DNA from: Paguma larvata
Lineage: Eukaryota > Chordata > Mammalia > Carnivora > Viverridae
DNA length: 64,000 bases
Assembly: GCA_030068075.1 (NCBI GenBank)
Contig: CM057841.1
Span: forward strand, 45,301,030 to 45,365,029
Direction: 5' to 3'
Below, one piece after another: positions 57,701 to 64,000 of the stretch; the stretch's first letter is position 1, and each line of letters begins with the position of its first letter. Below the pieces are notes generated by a model. That model was not told the origin of the DNA. It saw only the letters and a program-made list of their open reading frames with translations, and did not search any database. The position numbers were made by a program, and so were the translations under genes.

Positions 57701-59746
57701 GCTGAAACATAATCTTGGAGATTCTAAAGACTTTGGTAACACAGCAACAACAGTAAACCTGCCAGTCCAATTTTGTCCTTAAAAAGTACCTTCATTGGCA
57801 CAAACATAGTTGGCAAGATCAAGATCACACAGGAAATGGGGGAAGTAACAGAAAATCAATAAAAGTGGCATAAAATATTTAAAAACAACAAGATCTAAAA
57901 GTTCCAGAAAACATCTACTTCCAGTGCAGTCCAGATTTATCAGCGTTAATATTTGCCTCTACTACAGTATGAAGTACTCCACAATTTAAATATAAATCAC
58001 CTGCCTCTGGAGGTAGGTATCCCTTTTCCTGAGCCACCTTCTCTGCTGGGGCAGTAGCATCTGCTGCAGCAGGCCCTGTAGCAAGTCTCACGTGTATGCA
58101 ATTTTGCCTTCTCTTGCAGCTTTTTTATAGCTCTCGTTGGCTTGCACTGCCAACTGGTATACCCTCCCGTAGCCCTCCAGCCTTTTAAAAAATTACCTTG
58201 GTGTATTTTCTTGAGGCCTGATGTCTTTCCTTATGGTGAGAGTGTGGAACTTGAGCAGATCTCCCAGGGTTCCTCTGAGTGGGGAGCAATAATTACTATC
58301 CTGTTCTTGTTGGACCACATTTTACTTACATAAAATGATTAGGGATTTGAAAATTCTGGCATAAAACAGTAAGATTGTGTTATTTCAAAGCAGTGGTTAG
58401 CAAGGGGTTGTAAAGCAGAAATCACACACACACAACAAAAGTATATAATCCACTTGACTTGAACACAGGTTTGAACTGCACGGGTCCACTTACATGCATT
58501 TTTAAAAATAAGTCAGTATAATACTGTAAATATTTTTCTTATGATTTTATTTAATTTTTTTAATAACCTTTTCTCCAGCTTACTCTAAGAGTATAGAATG
58601 TAATAGATAGAAGATGCAAAATATGTGTTAATTGACTTTATGTTATTGGTAATGCTTATGGTCAACAGTAGGCTATTAAGTTTTGAGGGGAAGTCAGTGT
58701 AGACTTTTGACTATAGGTTGGGGATTGGGGCTCCTAACCTCCCAGATTCTTATGGGTCACTTGTATATGTGTATATATTAGAGTTTTAACACAGTCACTC
58801 AGTAATTTTAAGAATCATGTAGGTATACTAAAGAGCCTGAAATCCATCATTAACCAGTCTTTATTGAATGTCTGTCTGTAAAATATTTGCTTTGTACAGA
58901 TTCTCATTGGCTGAAATGATTGTTACCTTGCAAACAAAGGACAAAAGCAAATTATCCTTTAGTGACAGTTTCTTCTCTCAATATTGGGAAACTCCAGTTA
59001 AGTTTTCCTTTTAGGAACATTTGACATCTTTTTCTTGTGGTTTGTGCAGAGAAAGGTGAACTCTGAAATGAATCTACTTTTAATGTTTTCCAGCAGCACC
59101 AGATGAAGAGAGTACAACCAGTATAACGAGAAAGCAGGTAATTTAAAATTACTTTTTTTGACCTTTTCTGGTTGTGTGGATGGAACAAAGGTAAAATAAG
59201 TACGCACGGCTCACGGCATAGGGTACCCATGCACCTGGAAAAAAGTCTTTTTGCAATTTTCAGATAATCCAAACTAAGTTAAGAGTAATACTCTCTGGAA
59301 GAAAAATCTAGGAGGACAGAAACCGATACATTTTCCTGACCATGAACAACATACGTTTGAAGTTTTTAATGCAGAAGTGATTATTAGTTGAGGATGAATA
59401 GCAGTACATGGAAAATTATTAAATATCTAAATCCACAGTGTTAGCTCATCTAGGTCATGTTTTAAAAACATAAACCCTTCTTTTGGGTTCAGATTATTGT
59501 CCTAAGATTCTTGAGTTTACCTCTTCGTTGTATGAAAACGTAAGTGGAGAGACAGGTGGTGATAAATACTTTGGTTTTCTTTTGCAGAAGTGGACTGTAG
59601 AAGAAAGCGAGTGGGTCAAGGCTGGAGTGCAGAAATACGGGGAAGGAAACTGGGCTGCCATTTCCAAAAATTATCCGTTTGTTAACCGAACAGCTGTGAT
59701 GATTAAGGATCGCTGGCGGACCATGAAAAGACTTGGCATGAACTGA
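36328..59746 (+). CDS. TERF2: TERF2 gene, ten coding exons (telomeric repeat-binding factor 2)
   Basis: Shelterin subunit that dimerises, binds double-stranded TTAGGG repeats in the nucleus, recruits RAP1 and TIN2, and protects telomere ends from ATM signalling and end joining. Visible parts in order: Gly/Arg-rich basic N terminus (exon 1), TRFH dimerisation domain (exons 1-5, from LEEAVNRW to AEPYLLT), RAP1-binding segment (start of exon 7, [15 protein letters not shown]), TIN2-binding motif (exon 7, [15 protein letters not shown]), and C-terminal Myb/SANT domain (exon 10, [10 protein letters not shown]...[14 protein letters not shown]). All introns obey GT/AG and exon phases fit except exon 6. 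The ten exons sum to 1628 nt, one less than a 542-residue ORF needs, so the sequence as given is frameshifted in exon 6 (near 50685) and stops at 52096-52098 after 327 codons. Identity is certain; intactness of this copy is not. Confidence 0.97.
36707..36806 (+). other. TERF2: TERF2 intron 1
   Basis: Only 100 bases, GC-rich. GTGAGG donor and TTTCCTAG acceptor. Confidence 0.95.
36807..36902 (+). CDS. TERF2: TERF2 coding exon 2
   Basis: 96 nt, reading [20 protein letters not shown] to EEGENL of the TRFH domain. Acceptor TTCCTAG, donor GTATGG. Confidence 0.96.
   Translation, partial: LCLSGPWARSIPFPGCCGLCSVCRASKKGKI
36903..37539 (+). other. TERF2: TERF2 intron 2
   Basis: 637 bases, AT-rich, with no recognised repeat. 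Acceptor TTTGTCCTAG. Confidence 0.95.
37540..37670 (+). CDS. TERF2: TERF2 coding exon 3
   Basis: 131 nt, [20 protein letters not shown] to KLVKEA, the middle TRFH helices. Ends in phase 0 with a GTAAGG donor. Confidence 0.96.
38316..38345 (+). repeat. G-rich, quadruplex-prone run
   Basis: GGCTGGGGGCGGGGGGCGCG on the sense strand of TERF2 intron 3. Confidence 0.5.
38796..38922 (+). mobile_element. Short tRNA-like carnivore SINE
   Basis: TGGGCACCTGGCTGGCTCAG head, ATAGAGATTACTTTAAAATA, long A tail. Confidence 0.9.
39225..39735 (+). repeat. Ancient interspersed repeat, family not assigned
   Basis: ACCATAAAATTTAGCAGCTT, GTTGCAGTCATCTCAAGACT and GCTGGCTGTTGGCTAGAGAC form a series common in mammalian genomes. 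I recognise the phrase but not the family name with certainty. Confidence 0.5.
39985..41335 (+). pseudogene. hAT (ZBED/Charlie-type) transposon with dead transposase
   Basis: Decayed transposase text in sense orientation: GTAAAATTGCTGGCACCTCA, AAGCACTTCTGCCATTTACC, AATATTTTCCAAATGGCCAG, AAGAAGAATATCCACAATTT, CTCCTCCCTTTTCCAACTTC and CAGATATGAGAATCCAACTT, followed by the usual 3' end GGAATCCTGAGACTAAAAAG. Many stops and frameshifts; no intact frame. Lies within TERF2 intron 3. Confidence 0.75.
41597..41820 (-). mobile_element. Carnivore SINE, full length
   Basis: Head GAGCCACCCCGGCGCCCC. TSD TTGTCAGAGCTTTTT at 41583 and CTGTCAGAGCTTTTT at 41821. Confidence 0.95.
41840..42855 (+). other. Part of TERF2 intron 3 without recognised repeat
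   Basis: About 1 kb of mostly single-copy text. The minus-strand 133-codon ORF (42374-42775) is unsupported. Confidence 0.4.
43975..44170 (+). mobile_element. Carnivore SINE
   Basis: GGTGCCTGGGTGGCTCAGTC head. TAAATGTAAA at 43965 and 44171. Confidence 0.9.
44243..44400 (+). mobile_element. Headless carnivore SINE
   Basis: Begins inside the element (CTCAGGTCATGATCTCACGG); the tRNA-like head is missing. Ends AATAAACATTAAAAAAAATT. Confidence 0.85.
44401..44514 (-). mobile_element. Headless carnivore SINE, inverted
   Basis: TTTTTAAAAAGCTTTGAGAG through CCAATGCAGGGCT; also lacks its head. Tail-to-tail with the preceding fragment. Confidence 0.85.
45157..45555 (+). mobile_element. Tigger-like non-autonomous DNA transposon
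   Basis: Starts TACAGTAGCCTCTGCG and ends GTAGGAGGACTACTATAATT: inverted termini with a TA target, inside the L1. Internal phrases ATTCACCTCATTTCATATCA and TCTTACTGTGTCTCATTTAT fit the type. A C18 run lies at 45171-45188. Confidence 0.7.
45722..45870 (-). mobile_element. 5'-truncated carnivore L1 3' end, inverted
   Basis: T run, then AGTAGAATTCAGTGATTTCA and CAGTGCTCACCACAAGTGCC: the reverse complement of the carnivore L1 3' UTR seen at 22700-22800. Inserted in the old L1. Confidence 0.85.
46422..46452. repeat. (GT)n microsatellite
   Basis: GT run broken by one GC (TGTGTGCGTGTG). Confidence 0.9.
46590..46703 (+). mobile_element. Short tRNA-like carnivore SINE
   Basis: GGGGCGCCTGGCTGGCTCAG head, GTGTAAAGATTACATAAAAA. 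AAATATCCCTT before, AAAAATCCCTA after. Confidence 0.92.
47446..47532 (+). CDS. TERF2: TERF2 coding exon 4
   Basis: 87 nt, [20 protein letters not shown] to DPTTQ, TRFH domain. Acceptor CCCCTTTTTAG, donor GTAAAT. Confidence 0.96.
47533..48569 (+). other. TERF2: TERF2 intron 4
   Basis: 1.0 kb. 47935-48500 is an old L1M-type fragment (CACTTAACATATCTTGAAGG, then TTTTTTTATAGCTACATACT). Acceptor TTTGTGTAG. Confidence 0.85.
48570..48716 (+). CDS. TERF2: TERF2 coding exon 5
   Basis: 147 nt, [20 protein letters not shown] to DDAEPYLLT, the last TRFH helices. Donor GTGGGC. Confidence 0.96.
49336..49450 (+). mobile_element. Short tRNA-like carnivore SINE
   Basis: ACTCAGTAGGTAGAGCATGT then GTATAGAGATTAATTAAAAA. 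GATATCTT and AATATCTT flank it. Confidence 0.85.
49686..49873 (-). mobile_element. Carnivore SINE, diverged
   Basis: Long T run, then the element to GACCGAGCCTTTCATGCACC. Shares outer TSD-like flanks (GAACTTTCAGTTCTT at 49667; GAACTCTCACTTCTT at 49981) with the short SINE after it. Confidence 0.85.
49879..49977 (-). mobile_element. Short tRNA-like carnivore SINE
   Basis: AAGTAGGCTTCACGCCCAAC through GAGCCAGCCAGGCACCC. Confidence 0.88.
50634..50739 (+). CDS. TERF2: TERF2 coding exon 6, frameshifted as given
   Basis: Starts [15 protein letters not shown] in frame. From about 50682 the human-like text continues only in another frame ([18 protein letters not shown], then R split with exon 7). 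The exon is 106 nt; 107 would keep phase 2 with exon 7. One base, most simply a G in AAGGAAG, is missing near 50685. Splice sites are good (CCCAG acceptor, GTGAGA donor). Confidence 0.93.
50740..52060 (+). other. TERF2: TERF2 intron 6
   Basis: 1.3 kb, no recognised repeat. Acceptor TTATGTGTAG with a weak pyrimidine tract. The poly-T at 51920-51932 is unrelated to the acceptor. Confidence 0.9.
52061..52453 (+). CDS. TERF2: TERF2 coding exon 7
   Basis: 393 nt, the hinge region in the intended frame: [20 protein letters not shown] (RAP1-binding helix), nuclear-localisation-like [10 protein letters not shown], then [17 protein letters not shown] (TIN2-binding). Ends CCC-AA|GTATGA, an unusual donor with A before GT; exon 8 completes the Lys codon. 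Read in the frame delivered by exon 6 as given, it stops at 52096-52098. Confidence 0.95.
53160..53345 (-). repeat. MIR
   Basis: CATAGGCCAAGCACTTTCAC, AATTTTAGATGACAAAGGTT and TTTGCCTGAAGTCACAAAAC in reverse MIR order. Confidence 0.75.
53853..54063 (+). mobile_element. hAT-type non-autonomous DNA transposon
   Basis: CAGAGGTTGGCAAACTACAG, TAAATAAAGTTTTATTGGAA, then GGCCCTCTACAGGAAAAGCC. Superfamily confident, family name not. Confidence 0.7.
54390..54560 (+). mobile_element. MER5-like hAT remnant
   Basis: GAGGTTCTTAAACTGGGCTT, GATAATCCAGGCTCCTGTGT and AATCTGCTTCTCTAACTATG; diverged. Confidence 0.55.
54690..54778 (+). repeat. L2 3' end fragment
   Basis: GGAGGGCAAGTACTAGACTT then CACTTGGCAAAGAGCAAGTG and TTATTAGCTATTTATTAACC. 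Confidence 0.55.
56060..56470 (+). repeat. Ancient interspersed repeat, family not assigned
   Basis: ACTGTGCTAGATGTTTGGGG, TGCCTTCAAGGTGCTTATGA and GGAATCCCAAGCAGAGGGAA resemble phrases at 17860 and 23850. Confidence 0.4.
57039..57124 (+). CDS. TERF2: TERF2 coding exon 8
   Basis: 86 nt, [20 protein letters not shown] to ELFQVQ, the hinge before the Myb domain. Acceptor CCCTTCAG, donor G|GTAAGC. Confidence 0.95.
57350..57454 (-). mobile_element. Short tRNA-like carnivore SINE
   Basis: TTAGTAGGCTTCACACACAA through GAGCCAGCCAAGCACCCC. Confidence 0.88.
57900..58160 (-). pseudogene. Tigger/pogo transposase remnant
   Basis: Minus-strand translation gives [14 protein letters not shown], then [15 protein letters not shown] and [11 protein letters not shown] followed by a stop. 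This matches the order of Tigger transposase (KRR..LHNVKL.GE, then GY..., then the DDE segment NADETGLFWK). About 48 extra bases separate GYLPPEA from INADK. Broken by stops. Identification is from motif memory only. Confidence 0.55.
58440..58780 (+). mobile_element. Tigger-like non-autonomous DNA transposon
   Basis: TTGACTTGAACACAGGTTTG, GCACGGGTCCACTTACATGC, CAACAGTAGGCTATTAAGTT and GGGATTGGGGCTCCTAACCT: the same family as 30527-30946. Confidence 0.7.
59094..59137 (+). CDS. TERF2: TERF2 coding exon 9
   Basis: 44 nt, completing Ala then [14 protein letters not shown], the short linker to the Myb domain. Acceptor TTTTCCAG, donor GTAATT. Confidence 0.93.
59138..59587 (+). other. TERF2: TERF2 intron 9
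   Basis: 450 bases, no repeat recognised. Acceptor TTTCTTTTGCAG. Confidence 0.93.
59588..59746 (+). CDS. TERF2: TERF2 coding exon 10 (Myb/SANT telobox domain)
   Basis: 159 nt with stop TGA at 59744-59746. [20 protein letters not shown] to [10 protein letters not shown], carrying the telobox recognition helix ([13 protein letters not shown]) that contacts TTAGGG. Appears identical to the human domain as I recall it, so this exon is intact. Confidence 0.97.
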
Positions 59747-60641
59747 AACAGGCTTTCGTTTCCACAGAATTCACAGGAGCATGGTTCCTAATAATAGCCC
59801 CTGATAGTCTGTTTTTCTTTCAGAAGCTGGGCTGGGATGAAAATTTTGGGCATCCTCCTCCAACGTGGGGGAGGTCCCAGTTCTACTTCATCACTGTTGA
59901 AGATCATGGAGCTGAGAAACAAAGCCAAGTCCACCCCATGTCCTTGGCAGAGATGACAGGCATATAGCTTGTACAGTGCCAGAATATCATTAGTATTTCC
60001 CTTCTTTAGTGGTTTGCTTGAATTTAAATCCCTGGTAATCAGTAGAACCTTCTCCTAGGAAATGGTGGAGTCTGTTAGGAGCCAGTCATGACTCTGACCT
60101 GTTAAAACCAGCAACGTGAGCATTATTTGGAGTGAACTTGTTCCAGGTAAAGCTTTGGCCTTCTGATGCAAATGCAAAGGACCTTCATCTGTCATGAACC
60201 CAGGCTGATGAGAGACCAGTCCTGGTGGAATCAGCGTCTCTTTAAAAACTGTTTCGCCAGTTTTAACATCGGCATCTAGACCTGACAGCCTTGGTATTTG
60301 CCCTCAGTATTTGCTGGGCTAGGTAGGCAGGTTTAACCTCCACCTCTCCTGTGGGTGAACCAGTGTGTTTTTTGGTAAAATGGTGATTGTAGATAAGCTT
60401 AGCCCTTTCCCCCATTCCCCCTGCCCAATTCCCTTCCTTATGCTGGACTTTTAAAGCTTAAAAAAAAATCTTGACTGAATATAAATGCCTAATTCCATTC
60501 TTTGTGAAACGGTTGCTTCCGCCTGATTCCCTAATTGTGCTGTGTTAGTGTCTTGCTCTGAAACTCAACATTCCCTTCTCCTTTTGTACTGTGTTGTGCT
60601 TGCTGTCTCTCTCAGACATCCTTAAAGACTGTCTTTTTGGC

Positions 60642-60672
<31 letters not shown>

Positions 60673-60765
60673 GTAAAGTGTTTTCTGTAATCTTTTTTTT
60701 AAATATGAGAACTAATTATTGTCCATAACTTGTAGCACTCTTCATTAAAGTCTTGCTTCTCTCAA
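59747..60765 (+). other. TERF2: TERF2 3' UTR with polyadenylation signal
   Basis: About 1.0 kb. ATTAAA at 60744-60749 is the best poly-A signal. AGTAAA near 60671 is a weaker alternative. A genomic A26 tract at 60642-60667 lies just upstream. Confidence 0.7.
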
Positions 60766-62614
60766 ATGTTAAGTAGCTATTTAATTCCAGCACAGCATGT
60801 ATGAGCAGATGGAGGTAGCAACACGTTGAACAATCTTTGCTGAACCCTGTTGACTATGTTAAGAAGCCGATGTCAGACGGTATTGGATGTTTTAATCCTT
60901 GAAAGCCATGTCGAACAGAGATGTGGAAACTTCCTTTTAATTTGTCCCTTTCTTCATATAACATATTTTAGGACAAAATTCCCCTTTTCTCACATTTGAG
61001 TGAGTGAAAGGCAAGGTGTAAAGAAATGCTACAGTTTTAAAATTCATCCTGTACCTACAAGTTAGAAACTTTGTAGAGCTTTTTTTATCTATTTACATGT
61101 TTTGGGATTTGGTACACTGTTTTTCTGGCAGTTAATCCCAAATGAAGCTATAGTGAAAAGGTAAGACCCAAATCCCCATCGATCTGGTTGCAGCTCATTT
61201 TGGTCTTCCCCTACACAGGGTTAGGATCCAGAAGCTTTCTCTCCTCTACTCTCACACTCTTAGACTACGCTCTCTAGGTAGAAGAGTGACGTTGTGATAC
61301 GTTTAGGGAAGCAGAGTATCCTTATCAGTCTTTCTCAAACTGAGAAATGCAGGGATCCATTAACACTTTTTAACATAACTTCAGAGGTATTTTTGTGATA
61401 GAATTACTGAAATGGGTACACACATAAAAAAACTATGCCTGCAGCTTCTATACAACTATGAAATGTACCGTGAACTGAGGATTCTTTTGCTGAATCTAAG
61501 TCACTGCTCATGACATGGGTAGTGTTGGGACTATAGCAGTGACAGGATGTGGGTGGGGATGCCCGTGCCATTGTGCACTGAGAAGCGATCCCAGTCTCCC
61601 GCACCTTCATCTTAGTAAGACTGCTGCAGAATCACTGTGCCTGCAGAGTATGGTGATGTCACGTGGCCTTCGCTAGACCTGAACACTATTATGAAGTCTG
61701 TTCTTTGCCTATTATCTTTGTGAAACTAAAGATACTACCACGTGGAGTCAATGCGGTGAATTCTGAAGCACTACTTGCTTAGAAGGTGCTAATGCTATTT
61801 TGTTTTTTTAAGATTATGGCTGAAATAAAAACATTAGACACCATCAAGCACTCAGAGACTGACAGAAACACTGTCCTGGTAGGTAAGAGGGTGACATGGA
61901 GGCCCCAGGTGCACCAGCCGTGCTTCTGGGACAGTGAGCTGCCACTGCCATCTCTGAATGAACATTTCCTCATCTAGAAGTCAGTAGGTAATGGTACCTC
62001 TCTTGCAGGGCTGTTGTGAGAATAAATTGGAAGTAAGTAAATCTCGTCGCTCAATGCCAGTCATGAAGTCAGTGGATGTTCAGTGAGCTTTTTTCCCCGC
62101 TGTAAGTGCTGAAGAAGTCATAAGTAAAAGAAGAAAGATCGAGGGTCTGAATAACAGAAATAGTCTTTTAAGTGGGTTTTTCTATAGTTTTAGATGAATG
62201 TATCAGTCGGGGGCGGGGGGAGAAAGAACAAGGAATATCAGTGGAGGGGTTTGACCACTGCACTGCCTCTTGCTCACTCATCCATCGAAACTTTTGCACA
62301 CACTTCCATGCTGTGCGTTTTACTCTCTAACCTCTAGCATTGAGCAGAACAAATTCTGTTGAAACAGGTCTGCCCCACATGTCCTACTGGAGCAATAGGT
62401 ATCGTTTAGCAATTAGATATGAATAAGAGAGAGACTCTCCCCAGTCACACTTTGTCACTATATTCAGAGGGTTGTAAATAAACTTACCAACTGTTTACCC
62501 CCAAGAAGAGGGTATGAAAAACCACAGCCCAAAGGAAGGTAGAAATACTTCTGAAGTAGCAGATTGTATCTAGCATCCATGAAGTAGGTTTGGTAAGCAA
62601 CTGAAGTTTTGGGT
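60766..62614. other. TERF2-TMED6 intergenic region
   Basis: No gene recognised. Includes a MIR near 61985-62090, a hAT-like scrap near 61325-61375 (TTTCTCAAACTGAGAAATGC) and a G-rich run at 62207-62220. Confidence 0.55.
61985..62090 (+). repeat. MIR 3' part
   Basis: GGGCTGTTGTGAGAATAAAT then CAGTGGATGTTCAGTGAGC. Confidence 0.65.
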
Positions 62615-62820
62615 GTTTTTTTTTTTTTATGTTTATTTTTGAGAGAGAGACAGAGTGCAAGCAGGGGAGGAGCAGAGAGAGAGGGAGACAGAATCTAAAG
62701 CAGGCTCTAGGTTCTGAGCTGTCAGCACAGAGCCCAATGCAGGGCTCATACGCATGAACAGTGAGATCGTGACCTGAGCCGAAGTCGGATGCTTAACCGA
62801 CTGAGCCACCCAGGTGCCGC
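62615..62820 (-). mobile_element. Carnivore SINE, full length
   Basis: T run and ATGTTTATTTTTGAGAGAGA tail, head GAGCCACCCAGGTGCCGC. Lies about 215 bases upstream of the TMED6 start codon. Confidence 0.93.

Positions 62821-64000
<1,180 letters not shown>

Larger units (their letters stand above)
57125..59093 (+). other. TERF2: TERF2 intron 8
   Basis: 2.0 kb with a short SINE (57350), a Tigger-type transposase scrap (57900) and a Tigger-like MITE (58440). Acceptor ATGTTTTCCAG. Confidence 0.9.

Overview
This is a nuclear mammalian window with intron-split genes, CpG-rich promoters and dense retroposons. About 45 copies of a tRNA-Lys-derived carnivore SINE, most opening with a form of GGGGCGCCTGGGTGGCTCAG and many flanked by target-site duplications (TSDs), plus a carnivore-type L1 3' end, point to a cat-family (felid) genome. 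That species call is inferred from repeat type; no search was run.

Three protein genes are recognised, in the order expected from human 16q22.1 but shown in reverse. (1) CYB5B, minus strand: exon 1 (1152-1313) and its CpG-rich promoter; the rest lies off the left edge. (2) TERF2, plus strand: all ten coding exons (36328-59746) and the 3' UTR to about 60.77 kb. (3) TMED6, plus strand: exon 1 (63035-63247), cut by the right edge. CYB5B is an outer-mitochondrial-membrane haem protein, TERF2 the telomere-binding core subunit of shelterin, and TMED6 a p24-family secretory cargo protein. They are neighbours by synteny and share no pathway.

Layout: 1-1500, CYB5B 5' end; 1.5-36.1 kb, intergenic, mostly SINEs, L1 fragments, MIR/L2 and old DNA transposons with some single-copy stretches; 36.2-60.8 kb, TERF2 with a 9.8-kb intron 3 holding a hAT transposase fossil and a nested L1; 60.8-63.0 kb, a short intergenic gap; 63.0-64.0 kb, start of TMED6.

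The most consequential observation is in TERF2 exon 6. The joined coding exons total 1628 nt, one short of the 1629 nt expected for a 542-residue protein. The sequence as given shifts frame near 50685 and stops in exon 7 (52096-52098). Either the assembly has a one-base error or this allele is broken. Other items of interest are a 70-base segment repeated at 93% identity 1.2 kb apart (14652/15824) whose differences follow codon structure, SINE pairs that share one TSD in a recurrent order, an A-rich-only insertion with its own 12-base direct repeats, and a target site present three times. I see no CRISPR, operon, phage or other undescribed gene system here.
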